39,406 bases of DNA from an uncultured Desulfobulbaceae bacterium (GTDB lineage Bacteria > Desulfobacterota > Desulfobulbia > Desulfobulbales > Desulfocapsaceae): the NCBI GenBank assembly GCA_937132035.1, contig CAKZOA010000147.1, positions 1 to 39,406 on the forward strand, given 5' to 3'. Below the pieces are notes generated by a model, which was not told where the DNA came from, ran no database searches, and saw only the letters and a list, made by a program, of their open reading frames with translations. Made by a program: the position numbers and the translations under genes. Below are positions 15,076 through 24,070 of this stretch, one piece after another (positions within the stretch are counted from its first letter, which is position 1; each line of letters begins with the position of its first letter).

Positions 15076-16485
15076 GTGAATAGCGCCCGATTTGAAAATT
15101 TTCTGCACCGCCAACGGCTACTCGACCAAGGCGCCACGGTCATCGTCGGCTGTTCGGCAGGCCCCGACTCGACAGCTCTGGTCCACCTGCTCTGCGGCTG
15201 CGGCCTTGATCTGAGTATAATCGTCGTTTACATCGATCACGGCCTTCGCCCGGAAGAAACGTTCCGGGAAAAGACCATGGTAGCCCATATGGCCGAAAAG
15301 CTGCACATTGGCTATGAATCCGTCACCGTCGATGCTCTGGCCCACAAGAAGAAGAGTGGTACATCACTTGAGGAAAGCTGTCGTCTGCTCAGATACCAGG
15401 AGCTGGAAAAATGCCGCCGGAAACATGGCGCCGCAGCTATAGCAGTGGCTCACACCGCCGACGATCAGGTGGAGGAAATGTTTCTACGCCTGATGCGCGG
15501 TACGGGACTGAAAGGTTTATCAGGCATGCGGTTGCGCCGGGATACAATCATCCGCCCCCTGCTCTTTGCGGCCAAAAAGGAACTCGCCAACTATCTCCAT
15601 GCCAACGCCATCCCCTACTGCATCGACAGTTCCAACATCGACACCGCTTTTCTCCGCAACAGACTGCGCCTGGAGATTCTGCCATCCCTCTACAACCATT
15701 TCAACCCGGCGCTTACCTCGACCCTGAGTCAAACCGCTGATATACTCTCGCAGGACGATGACCTTCTCGACCAGCTTACCCTGGCGGCCATGAAAAAATG
15801 CTGCTCTGTCACATCGACCGCGGGCAGCACCGCAGGCAAACTGGAACTTGATATTGCCTCTTTTGCCAGAGAGCACCTTGCCCTGAAGCGTCGCATTCTT
15901 GAAAAAATCCTTTGGCATTTCAACGTCAAAGCAAACTTTGGACACATCTCCAGGATTCTCACTTTTGCCGGACAGGCGGGCGCCGGCAAGCAAATGCACC
16001 TGCCCCTCGGTCTGAGAGTGTATACAGGTCATTCTCATCTGATCTTCGCACAGCCGTGGGGCGAAAAACCCTTCCGGGGCAGTGAGGACAGAGTACGCTC
16101 CTCCGTAACAATAGATGAATGCGGTGAGTATGACATCAGCGAATATGGGGCCAGACTGCAGCTGCAGGAGTTGGTCTCACCGCCAGACAGATGTAAAGCA
16201 GGCGAACTGGTGGTCGATGCCGCCAAGATATCCCTTCCCATCGTTCTTCGTCCGGCACGGCCGGGGGAAAGAATTTCGCCGCCGGGCCTGAAAGGGAGCA
16301 AGAAAGTGGCCAGGTATCTTACCGATGTGAAAATTCCCAGGCATGACAGGGCAAACTATCCGCTGGTGACGGCAGGGAACCTGATTGTCGCCGTCGCCGG
16401 TCTGCAAATCGACCAACACTTTGCCATTAGCGAAAATACTGAAAGATTTCTCCTTATATCCTGGCAGCGTCAATGCCCCGGATAG
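15076..16485 (+). CDS. tilS: tRNA(Ile)-lysidine synthase
   Basis: 469 residues. TilS puts lysine on C34 of the CAU-anticodon tRNA-Ile so that it reads AUA. The PP-loop ATP site is 'GCSAGPDSTALV' (25-36), followed by 'YIDHGLRPEE' and 'VAHTADDQVEEMFLRLMRGTG', the family signature. The C-terminal domain contains 'LRPARPGERISPPGLKGSKK' and 'ARYLTDVKIPRHDRANYPLV', typical of the long TilS form. The start is a GTG at 15076 with no clear ribosome site, though the N-terminus fits the family. A small hairpin (CACTG/CAGTG, 15027-15040) lies upstream. It is a single gene, convergent with selB. Confidence 0.93.
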   Translation: MNSARFENFLHRQRLLDQGATVIVGCSAGPDSTALVHLLCGCGLDLSIIVVYIDHGLRPEETFREKTMVAHMAEKLHIGYESVTVDALAHKKKSGTSLEESCRLLRYQELEKCRRKHGAAAIAVAHTADDQVEEMFLRLMRGTGLKGLSGMRLRRDTIIRPLLFAAKKELANYLHANAIPYCIDSSNIDTAFLRNRLRLEILPSLYNHFNPALTSTLSQTADILSQDDDLLDQLTLAAMKKCCSVTSTAGSTAGKLELDIASFAREHLALKRRILEKILWHFNVKANFGHISRILTFAGQAGAGKQMHLPLGLRVYTGHSHLIFAQPWGEKPFRGSEDRVRSSVTIDECGEYDISEYGARLQLQELVSPPDRCKAGELVVDAAKISLPIVLRPARPGERISPPGLKGSKKVARYLTDVKIPRHDRANYPLVTAGNLIVAVAGLQIDQHFAISENTERFLLISWQRQCPG

Positions 16486-16563
16486 CCATATTGGTGCATT
16501 TAAAAAAAGCTTCTGCCACCCCACCCAGCGCTGCTTCTTGGTTTGTAGAGAAACAGCAGAGTG

Positions 16564-18495
16564 TCAGGGCTGTTTGCGCAGTATGCGCTTATCCCCCACG
16601 CGGTAGGTCAGTTTGATACGGTCGAAGTACTCGAGAATGGGAATCGAAAATTTTCGCGTCAGTCCGGTCATATCCTTGAAACGGGGAGCATCTATCTCTT
16701 TTTCCCTCTCCATAAAGGCGACAACCTTGTGCTGCAGAGCCGCGATGGCTTCGCTGTCGTAATAGAGGGTTTCACTGATTTTGACCAGCTTTCCTTCCCG
16801 CAAAAGCAGATTGATGACCTCCTTGAGCAAGGCGGAGGGATAATCGCCGAACTGTTCTTGGGTTTCCTTGAGGGTGGCGGTTGTCAGCCCTTTGTTCCGA
16901 TACCAGTCGATCAATTCCTTCTGCAGCTGCTCCTCATCTGCCTTCAGCGCGACCTCATGGCTGCTGAGGCGAACCAGCGAATCCTCCTGAACCACCTTGT
17001 TGTTCTTGATCAGCTCGTTGAGACAATAGGCAAAGACCCGCTGGTCTAGCCTGCGGCCAAGCTCGCTACGCAGACCCTCCTTGGAGAGGCCGGTCTGCAG
17101 CGGCTGAAGGCTGTGGAATTTTTCAAGAATTGCAACAATGGAGTGCATAACTCCCTCGGCAACTTCTCTTTCGAGATAACGCTGGGCGGTGGAATCGACC
17201 ACGATCATGCTCTTTTTCGACAGCGGTTCGTTGAGAACCTTTTTCAGCTGCTTGCCGAATATACCGAGCCTGATGGCAAGTTCGTCGAATACCAGCCCTC
17301 TGGTGCCGCTTTCCTTGAGAAAGAAAAGGATGCGATCCTCATCGCTGCCGTTTTCGAGGATGGCGAAGGCCTCTGTGTTCTTTTCCCTGTCCTTGGCGGT
17401 GAAACGTTTGCGTTTGCGCAGTGAAACGTTTCCCAGAATTTCGCCGCCGCCGATGGTGATTACCGGCGAATAACTGCGGATGACGTACCTGTCACCCGGC
17501 CAGACCGCCAGCGGCTCTTCCAGCAACAGTTGCACTCCGGTGCTTTCACCGGGCTGGAGAGCGTCGCGGTCAAGCAGCGACACTCTGCCCATGACTTCGG
17601 CGGTACCGAGATGGACCCTGACCCTGGCTCTGTGTTTTAGCGGCTTGTCATTGGAGGAGAGATAGCTGAGCGAACAGTCGAGCATATAATTCGGCATAAG
17701 CGACCCCGGATTCGCCACCACCATTCCTCTGGCAATATCGAGTGTTTCCACTCCCTGCAGATTGATGGCGGTGCGGTGTCCTGCCTCGACAATGTCAACG
17801 GACTGCGAATGTACCTGAATCCCTCGGACTTTGGCCGTTTTCGAAGTCGGATAGATCTGCAGTTCTTCACCCACGGCAATCCTGCCGGAAATGGATGTTC
17901 CGGTGACTACTGCGCCGAAACCTTTCATGGCAAAGACACGGTCAACAGGAAGACGGAAGGGTCCGAAAACCTCTTCAAACCGGTGATTCGCCACCATGGA
18001 ATCGAGCAGTTTTTTGACCTCGTTGATCCCCTCTCCGGTGGTTGAGGAGACGTGGACGACGGGCGCCTCTTCGAGAAAGCTGCCCTGACAGAAATCCCGC
18101 ACCTCCTCATCGACCATTTCCAGCCATTCCTCTTCTACCATATCTTTCTTGGTGATGATGATAAGGCCCTGCGATACTCCGAGAAGACTGCAGATTTCAA
18201 AATGCTCGCGTGTTTGCGGCATAATGCCTTCATCGGCGGCGATAATGAAGGCGAGAATATCCATGCCGGTGACGCCGGCGACCATGTTCTTGACGAATTT
18301 CTCATGGCCGGGTACATCGACGATCCCTAGTCTGTGTCCGCAGGGAAGATCGAGATAGGCGAAGCCGAGTTCGATGGTTATCCCCCGCTTTTTCTCCTCC
18401 TTGAGCCTGTCCGTATCGATATTGGTGAGGGCTCTGACCAGGCTGGTTTTGCCATGATCGACATGGCCGGCGGTCCCGAGAACTATTTCACGCAT
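16564..18495 (-). CDS. selB: Selenocysteine-specific elongation factor SelB
   Basis: 643 residues. SelB carries Sec-tRNA to the ribosome at UGA codons marked by a SECIS hairpin. The GTPase domain has '[12 protein letters not shown]' (7-18), '[12 protein letters not shown]', '[12 protein letters not shown]' and 'ITKKDM'. Domains 2 and 3 follow ('[16 protein letters not shown]'), then a C-terminal run of winged helices (about 380-643) that binds SECIS RNA. The length is typical. GGGAG stands before the ATG at 18495. The gene implies that the organism makes selenoproteins. selA, selC and selD are not in the window, and no gene here shows an in-frame UGA of selenoprotein type. Confidence 0.96.
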   Translation of the reverse strand: MREIVLGTAGHVDHGKTSLVRALTNIDTDRLKEEKKRGITIELGFAYLDLPCGHRLGIVDVPGHEKFVKNMVAGVTGMDILAFIIAADEGIMPQTREHFEICSLLGVSQGLIIITKKDMVEEEWLEMVDEEVRDFCQGSFLEEAPVVHVSSTTGEGINEVKKLLDSMVANHRFEEVFGPFRLPVDRVFAMKGFGAVVTGTSISGRIAVGEELQIYPTSKTAKVRGIQVHSQSVDIVEAGHRTAINLQGVETLDIARGMVVANPGSLMPNYMLDCSLSYLSSNDKPLKHRARVRVHLGTAEVMGRVSLLDRDALQPGESTGVQLLLEEPLAVWPGDRYVIRSYSPVITIGGGEILGNVSLRKRKRFTAKDREKNTEAFAILENGSDEDRILFFLKESGTRGLVFDELAIRLGIFGKQLKKVLNEPLSKKSMIVVDSTAQRYLEREVAEGVMHSIVAILEKFHSLQPLQTGLSKEGLRSELGRRLDQRVFAYCLNELIKNNKVVQEDSLVRLSSHEVALKADEEQLQKELIDWYRNKGLTTATLKETQEQFGDYPSALLKEVINLLLREGKLVKISETLYYDSEAIAALQHKVVAFMEREKEIDAPRFKDMTGLTRKFSIPILEYFDRIKLTYRVGDKRILRKQP

Positions 18496-18660
18496 TGTCG
18501 CTCCCTATCCCGAATATTTCACGAGTTGAGATGGTCTGCTGGCCGAGGAGAATGGCCAATGGCTATACTGTAGTATACTACTTACCGAAGCAATAAAGGA
18601 TAGCAGGCCATATCGATTCACGAGAGTTGATATAGTGTTAATTTTAATGAAATATTTGGA

Positions 18661-19290
18661 CTATCGCAGATAGGGGTTACTGCGTTTCTCAGCACCTATG
18701 GTCGATTGTGACCCGCCGTAACCGTGACCGGGCCAGATAATGGTGTCGTCGGGCAGCGACAGCACCTTTTCTTGAAGCGATTGTAACAGCATGTCATAGG
18801 AGCCTCCCGGAAAATCGGTGCGCCCCACCCCTTCGACAAAAAGGGTATCGCCGGTGAGAAGATTAGGAGGGCAATAGAGGCACATTCCACCCGGAGTATG
18901 TCCGGGAGTACGAATTATCTGCCATTTGAGATTGCCGATCTCGAAAATATCGCCGTCCTTGAGCCTGATGTCCGCAGGGGGAGACGGCTCGAGCCCGAGC
19001 ATGCTGAAGTAATTCTGCGTTTCCGGCTTTTCGAAAAATTCTGCGTCGGCATCGTGCATGACCACTGCACCGCCCGTCGCCTCCTTGATGGCCCGGTTGC
19101 CGCAGACATGATCGGGATGTCCGTGGGTGGCCACTATATACTTGATATCGAGGCCGAGCTTGTCGGCTTGGGTCAAGATGCGGTTTTCGTCACCACCGGG
19201 ATCGACGATTGCGCCTATTTTCGTTTCCTCACAGCCGATGATATAGCTGCATACGCCCATACTGCCTACTATCAGTTGTTCTAGAATCAT
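18661..19290 (-). CDS. Metallo-beta-lactamase-fold hydrolase (glyoxalase II-like)
   Basis: 209 residues, cytoplasmic. The metal ligands are visible: 'THGHPDHVCG' (HxHxDH), 'RTPGHTPGG', 'LLTGDTLFVEGVGRTDFPGG' and 'WPGHGYGG'. This layout fits short glyoxalase II-like thioester hydrolases or related YcbL/GloB-type enzymes; the substrate cannot be fixed from the sequence. The start at 19290 begins 'MILEQLIVGSMGVCSYIIG', typical of the family, with AGGATG about 10 nt upstream. It lies 72 bp after the Mrp-type ATPase, separated by a strong hairpin, and 165 bp before selB. Confidence 0.9.
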   Translation of the reverse strand: MILEQLIVGSMGVCSYIIGCEETKIGAIVDPGGDENRILTQADKLGLDIKYIVATHGHPDHVCGNRAIKEATGGAVVMHDADAEFFEKPETQNYFSMLGLEPSPPADIRLKDGDIFEIGNLKWQIIRTPGHTPGGMCLYCPPNLLTGDTLFVEGVGRTDFPGGSYDMLLQSLQEKVLSLPDDTIIWPGHGYGGSQSTIGAEKRSNPYLR

Positions 19291-19318
19291 ATTCGTTCAT
19301 CCTGGGGGAATGTCGGTA

Positions 19319-19347
19319 CTCAGGGCCCGTAAAGGCGGGGCCCTGAG
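19319..19347 (-). terminator. 10-bp hairpin after the Mrp gene
   Basis: CTCAGGGCCC (19319-19328) pairs perfectly with GGGCCCTGAG (19338-19347) around a 9-nt loop, just past the Mrp stop. No T-tract follows, so it may be a pause or stabilising element rather than a full terminator. Confidence 0.5.
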
Positions 19348-19362
19348 CTGATGTGCCGGAGA

Positions 19363-20271
19363 TCAGCCTTTACAGCCACAGCCTGAATTTGCCATATTCA
19401 GGGTAACCGGTGGCGCCACCGGCGGATTACGCTTTTCAACCGCGGTAACGATCTGTGAAAACGCCAGGGTAGCAGGGCTTTCTTCCTCAGATGAGAGATA
19501 AGGCGTGCCCTCGTCTCCCGCCGTAACTACCCGCGGATCCATGGGAATGCTGCCCAGAAAAGGCAGATCGAATTCCCTGGCGATTTCTTCACCGCCGCCT
19601 TTCTTGAAAATATCCACCACCTCGTTGCAGTTGGGACAGACGAAACCGGACATATTTTCTACGACACCGGTAATGTTGAGATTGACCATTTTACAGAAAT
19701 TGATGGATTTTCTCACATCGGCAAGGGCCACTTTCTGCGGCGTGGTTACGACTATCGCCTTGAGGTTGGGAATGGTCTGGGCAACGGAGAGCGGTTCGTC
19801 GCCGGTACCGGGAGGGGCATCGATTATCAGGTAATCGAGTTCTCCCCAGTCCATGTCCGAGACAAACTGGCGGATGGCCTGAATTTTCAAGGGACCACGC
19901 CAAATAATGGCCTCATCCCTGTTCTGCATCATATATTCCAGGGAGACGACCTTGAGGTTGTCGCTGTATTGAAGGGGTGCCACAAGATCATCGGGTTTTT
20001 CCGGTGGTTCCACCGTCCCCTTGAGATCGAGCATCCTGACAACATCGGGCCCATGAAGATCGACATCCATGAGACCTACTTTGTGGCCTTTCCGGGCAAG
20101 GGCCAGTGCCAAATTGACGGATACCGTCGATTTTCCCACACCGCCCTTACCGCTCATGACCAGGATCTTGTTTTTTATCTTACCGAGAGAACGGGTAATG
20201 GCGTTTTCCTGCTGCGCCATAGCCGCCTGTTGTGCTTCCGGGGTAGCTCCCCCGCCGCATCCTTGTGCCAT
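19363..20271 (-). CDS. mrp: Mrp/NBP35-family P-loop ATPase (Fe-S carrier)
   Basis: 302 residues. Proteins of this family bind and hand over Fe-S clusters. Seen: deviant Walker A 'SGKGGVGKST' (40-49), 'MDVDLHGPDV', 'LDYLIIDAPPGTGDEPLS', 'VTTPQKVALADVRKSINF' and the cluster-binding 'ENMSGFVCPNCNEV' C-x2-C. The N-terminus 'MAQGCGGG' and C-terminus 'SGCGCKG' add further cysteines. The start at 20271 follows a near-ideal AGGAGGTATACG. The frame stays open for another 61 codons upstream to an ATG at 20454, and that stretch contains a C-x-C-x2-C-x2-C-x2-C run; the strong ribosome site argues that it is not translated as part of this protein. The downstream neighbour is a metallo-hydrolase. Confidence 0.94.
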   Translation of the reverse strand: MAQGCGGGATPEAQQAAMAQQENAITRSLGKIKNKILVMSGKGGVGKSTVSVNLALALARKGHKVGLMDVDLHGPDVVRMLDLKGTVEPPEKPDDLVAPLQYSDNLKVVSLEYMMQNRDEAIIWRGPLKIQAIRQFVSDMDWGELDYLIIDAPPGTGDEPLSVAQTIPNLKAIVVTTPQKVALADVRKSINFCKMVNLNITGVVENMSGFVCPNCNEVVDIFKKGGGEEIAREFDLPFLGSIPMDPRVVTAGDEGTPYLSSEEESPATLAFSQIVTAVEKRNPPVAPPVTLNMANSGCGCKG

Positions 20272-20794
20272 CGTATACCTCCTGAAAAAGTGTGTCGATA
20301 TGAGATGAAAATGTATATCGTACTTGCCGGAATTAGTCGAGCCTTGAAAATAACATCCATAACAGTAATTACACTGAAGACAATTGCAATGAAATTCATG
20401 GTCTTCCAACAGAAAAAGAGTATGAGAACATAACTTTATACTACGCAGTACCATCGCCGAAAACCTCGCCGCCTGTTTCCTCGATCATCATGGTGCTGCC
20501 TTCCAGACTACAACCGCAGACTACAACTGTTTTCATTGCTTTCTTGGCCATTGCTGCATAATATGGTAGGTCTGTTGGTAATTTTTCTCTGACCAAGAAA
20601 CAGTTGCGTTGTACCGACAGGAAATATATGATCTGCGCAATGTTTTCCACAATCGTTGCAATACAGGTAGAAAGGGACAGCCCAGGCAACCTATACGGTT
20701 CTGACACCCCCTGAAAAAAAGAGCACCAGGGTACACATCCGCTCGAGGCCAGAGGCGGACCACCTGTTCATTCACAACCATCCCAAAGAGGTCG
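20272..20794. other. 523-bp divergent intergenic region (mrp / ftsY)
   Basis: It should contain the promoters of both flanking genes. A short minus-strand frame ending at 20441 (36 codons from an ATG at 20551, with 'VVVCGCSLEGS') and the Cys-rich upstream extension of mrp are the only frames of note; neither has a good ribosome site of its own. A 10-bp direct repeat AGACTACAAC occurs twice near 20505-20530. No RNA gene was recognised. Confidence 0.45.
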
Positions 20795-21946
20795 ATGATG
20801 CTTGGTTGGTTTAAAAAAAAGAAGGATACCGGCACAGGCCAGATCAAGGCCGGCGCCGTTACCACAGAGACGAATACAGCTGAAGAGGCCGCTGCCGAAG
20901 AGACCGAACAGCTGCAGGGTACCGGTATTTTCGGTGATAGAAGCGATGAAATACCTGGTGTCACCGATCATGCAGAGCCCGATGAACAAAAAGCGCAGCC
21001 TGCAGCGGACACAGTCGATTCGCCTTCTCTTTTCAAAAGATTATCGGACAAACTCTCGCGCACCAGAGACACCTTCGTTCATCAGATGGACAGCCTTTTT
21101 CTCGGTAAAAAGGAGATCGACGCCGAACTGCTCGATGACCTTGAGGAACTGCTGATTACCGCCGATATCGGTGTTGCAACATCGGCAGAACTTATTGATT
21201 ATGCAAGAAAAAAGGTGAAACGTCAGGAGCTTTCCGACCCGCAGTCACTGAAACGATTCATCAAGGAGAAACTGCGCTCGTACATCGTCGATACCACCAG
21301 ACCGGCGGAATTAGTAATGCCCGCGTCAGGCCCCTTCATCATCATGGTGGTGGGCGTCAACGGTGTTGGTAAAACCACGACCATCGGCAAGATTGCCCAC
21401 AAATTCGTCAATTCCGGCCAGACGGTACTGCTAGCCGCCGCCGACACATTCCGTGCCGCGGCAGTATCCCAGCTGAAAATATGGGGTGAGCGCAGCGGCA
21501 TCGAGGTCCTCTCCCGAGGTGAAGGCGCCGATCCCTCCTCGGTGGCCTTCGATGCCATCACCCAGGCGGTGGCCGAGAACTACGACGTCGTCATAGTCGA
21601 TACCGCCGGCAGACTGCACACCCAGAGCAATCTTATGGAAGAATTAAAAAAAATCAAAAGGGTAATAGGCAAAAAGCTTGAAGACGCTCCCCATGAGATA
21701 CTGCTGGTGATAGATGCCACCACCGGCCAGAACGGCATCTCCCAGGCGAAACTCTTTGATGAGGCCGTAGGCGTCACCGGCCTTGCCCTCACCAAGCTCG
21801 ACGGTACTGCCAAGGGGGGAATTGTCGCCAACATCAGCCGGTATATGAATATCCCCATCCGTTTCATTGGCATTGGCGAAAAAATCGACGACCTGCGCGA
21901 CTTCGACCCCGATGAATTCATAGAGGCGCTTTTCCAAAACAGATAA
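20795..21946 (+). CDS. ftsY: Signal recognition particle receptor FtsY
   Basis: 383 residues. FtsY is the membrane-associated GTPase that docks SRP-ribosome complexes at the translocon. The N-terminal stretch (about 10-75) is acidic and low-complexity (A domain). The N domain of helices follows, then the G domain with 'GVNGVGKTTTIGK' (187-199), 'AADTFRAAAVSQLK', 'DTAGRLHTQ', 'TKLDGTAKGG' and 'IGIGEKIDDLRDFDPDEF', all standard for FtsY. The start is one of two adjacent ATGs (20795 or 20798) behind AGAGG. It heads a plus-strand set with a TerB-DnaJ membrane protein 27 bp downstream and an aminotransferase. Confidence 0.96.
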   Translation: MMLGWFKKKKDTGTGQIKAGAVTTETNTAEEAAAEETEQLQGTGIFGDRSDEIPGVTDHAEPDEQKAQPAADTVDSPSLFKRLSDKLSRTRDTFVHQMDSLFLGKKEIDAELLDDLEELLITADIGVATSAELIDYARKKVKRQELSDPQSLKRFIKEKLRSYIVDTTRPAELVMPASGPFIIMVVGVNGVGKTTTIGKIAHKFVNSGQTVLLAAADTFRAAAVSQLKIWGERSGIEVLSRGEGADPSSVAFDAITQAVAENYDVVIVDTAGRLHTQSNLMEELKKIKRVIGKKLEDAPHEILLVIDATTGQNGISQAKLFDEAVGVTGLALTKLDGTAKGGIVANISRYMNIPIRFIGIGEKIDDLRDFDPDEFIEALFQNR

Positions 21947-21973
21947 ACACCAACCCAAACCAGCGACGCTATC

Positions 21974-22807
21974 ATGTATTATCAACGGCAACAGCAGCCC
22001 GGTTGTGGCGGCTGTCTACTTGTTCTTCTGCTGATCATCTTCGTCACCGGCGGCGCCCCCGCCCTGATAAATTTTCTCGGCGCTCTGCTTTTCTCCGGCC
22101 TCCTGGGAATCATTATTTTCGTCGCCCTGTTCTGGGGCTTCAGCTACTGGGTACGCAAGAGGGTGGCCGATTACGAGGCTTCTCAGTCAGAAAGCCACAA
22201 CCGTTTCGTCTGGCTGCTGGTCAACATCCTGGTCAATATTTCCAAAATCGACGGCCAGGTCACCAAGGAAGAGATTTCCACCATCCATCGGTTCTTTCAG
22301 TATAACCTGAAGTATAACCAGACCAAGATGATGTGGGTGAAAGATCTGATCAAAGAATCGATTTCCTCTGATGCCTCCCTGGAATCGCTTTTGGAAGAGT
22401 TTCGCTCGACCTTCGCCTACGAGCCAAGATTGATACTGCTCGAGCTTGTCTACCAGATTCTCTACACCAAAAGCGACGTCCCCGAAGAAGAACTGCGGAT
22501 CGCCAGAAACATCGCCAACTTTCTGCAGATCTCCACCTACGACCAGCGTACCATCGAGGCCAAGTACAAATACCGTAATCAGCAATATCAGGCGGCCGAC
22601 CAGTCCTCAGCCGATCATTACTATGAAGTGCTCGGTCTTGACCCCGGCGCCTCAATGGAAGTGATCAAAAAGGCCTATCGCAAACTGAGCATGAAATATC
22701 ATCCCGACAAGGTACGGCACTTAGGTGATGAGTTCAGAACCATTGCCGAATCTAAGATGAAAGATATCAACGCCGCCTACGAGTATTTCAAAAAACAGGA
22801 TCGCTGA
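21974..22807 (+). CDS. Membrane-anchored TerB-DnaJ (DjlA-like) co-chaperone
   Basis: 277 residues. The N-terminus has two hydrophobic segments (about 14-34 and 38-61), then a TerB-like helical domain (about 72-175) and a C-terminal J domain (about 208-277) with the Hsp70-stimulating HPD at 243-245 ('[14 protein letters not shown]'). The order resembles DjlA, a membrane J protein that recruits DnaK, but here there are two membrane segments instead of one. The start at 21974 fits the membrane anchor. It lies 27 bp after ftsY, which hints at a role near newly targeted membrane proteins. That is inference from position only. Confidence 0.88.
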   Translation: MYYQRQQQPGCGGCLLVLLLIIFVTGGAPALINFLGALLFSGLLGIIIFVALFWGFSYWVRKRVADYEASQSESHNRFVWLLVNILVNISKIDGQVTKEEISTIHRFFQYNLKYNQTKMMWVKDLIKESISSDASLESLLEEFRSTFAYEPRLILLELVYQILYTKSDVPEEELRIARNIANFLQISTYDQRTIEAKYKYRNQQYQAADQSSADHYYEVLGLDPGASMEVIKKAYRKLSMKYHPDKVRHLGDEFRTIAESKMKDINAAYEYFKKQDR

Positions 22808-22859
22808 GAGCTGCAGACTATCTCGGCGTCGTCAGATCAACTTCAGACAAGGACAGATC

Positions 22860-24047
22860 ATGGCAGTATCTGAAAAAATGCGGAATTTCACAGAGAAATC
22901 CTCCTGGATCAGAAAAATGTTCGAGGAAGGGGCTCGGCTCAAGGCCGAACACGGTCAGGAAAACGTCTTCGATTTCAGTCTCGGCAACCCCGATCTGCCG
23001 CCTCCCGCCGAGTTTCATGCCGCGGTCACTCGGGTAGCGGCCGATACCAGCCCCGGGGCTCATGCCTATATGCCCAACGGCGGCTATCCCTGGGTTCGTG
23101 ATGCCGTTGCAGCCCGCATGTCTGAGGAGCAGGGGGTCGCCGTCAATGGCGCCGACATGCTCATGACCTGCGGGGCGGCCGGCGCGCTCAATGTCACCCT
23201 CAAGGCGCTTCTCAATCCCGGCGAAGAGGTGATTCTGCTCTCTCCCTATTTTGTCGAATACAATTTCTACGTCGACAACCACGGGGGCATCTCTCGCATA
23301 GTAGCTACAGATGCTGAGTTCAACCTCGATTTCGATGCTATCGAACAGGCCATAAACGAAAAGACCAAAGCGCTGATCATCAACTCCCCCAATAATCCCA
23401 CAGGCCAGATCTACCAGCAGAAGGACCTGGAAACTCTGGGGAAGCTGCTGGAAAGAACCGGGGCCCGTTTGGGCAGGACCATCTACCTCCTCTCCGATGA
23501 GCCCTATCGGAAGATCGTCTTTGATGGCAATACGGTTCCTTCGATTTTCGCTGCCTATCGCAACAGCCTGGTACTGTCCTCCTACTCCAAGGACCTCTCC
23601 CTGCCCGGAGAACGTATCGGTTATATGGCGGTGCATCCGGAAATTCAGGACAAGCTGCAGCTGCTCGACGCTATGACGCTGGCCAACCGCATCCTCGGAT
23701 ATGTCAACGCACCGGCTATGATGCAGAAAGTGGTGGCCGAACTGCAGGATGTGAGTATCGACCTCTCGATCTATGAGAGAAGAAAAGATATCTTTTGCGA
23801 GATACTTGCCGACGCCGGCTATGATTTCGTCGTTCCCAAAGGCGCATTGTACCTCTTTCCGAAGTCGCCTATCGACGATGATGTCCGCTTTTGCTCCATA
23901 CTTCAGGAAAACATGATACTGGCCGTTCCCGGCCGTGGTTTCGGCGCACCCGGGTTCTTTCGTCTGGCCTTCTGCACCGACGACAAGGTGATCCAGGCCT
24001 CGGCACAGGCTTTTGCCAGCGCCTTTGCCGCCGCCCGCAGCGATTGA
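22860..24047 (+). CDS. Class I/II PLP-dependent aminotransferase
   Basis: 395 residues, fold type I. The PLP-binding elements are 'SLGNPDLPPP', 'TCGAAGALNVTLKAL', 'NSPNNPTGQIYQ', 'LSDEPYRKIVFDG' and the Schiff-base lysine in 'SSYSKDLSLPGERIGYMA'. This fits aspartate/aromatic aminotransferases of the Iγ type; the amino-acid substrate is not certain. The N-terminus 'MAVSEKMRNFTEKSSWIRKM' is the family's usual form. It is 52 bp behind the TerB-DnaJ gene and probably in the same unit as ftsY. It is convergent with der; the stops lie 23 bp apart. Confidence 0.9.
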   Translation: MAVSEKMRNFTEKSSWIRKMFEEGARLKAEHGQENVFDFSLGNPDLPPPAEFHAAVTRVAADTSPGAHAYMPNGGYPWVRDAVAARMSEEQGVAVNGADMLMTCGAAGALNVTLKALLNPGEEVILLSPYFVEYNFYVDNHGGISRIVATDAEFNLDFDAIEQAINEKTKALIINSPNNPTGQIYQQKDLETLGKLLERTGARLGRTIYLLSDEPYRKIVFDGNTVPSIFAAYRNSLVLSSYSKDLSLPGERIGYMAVHPEIQDKLQLLDAMTLANRILGYVNAPAMMQKVVAELQDVSIDLSIYERRKDIFCEILADAGYDFVVPKGALYLFPKSPIDDDVRFCSILQENMILAVPGRGFGAPGFFRLAFCTDDKVIQASAQAFASAFAAARSD

Positions 24048-24070
24048 GTGGGACCCTTCACGTCCTTCCC

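Noticed and set aside
18496-18660. Possible tRNA, including selC, between selB and the metallo-hydrolase
   Set aside because: No acceptor-stem pairing or T-loop sequence is present; only short AT-rich repeats.
20441-20551. 36-codon minus-strand frame with 'VVVCGCSLEGS'
   Set aside because: No ribosome site and no known family; it overlaps the upstream Cys-rich extension of mrp in another frame. Kept only as a note in the gap entry.
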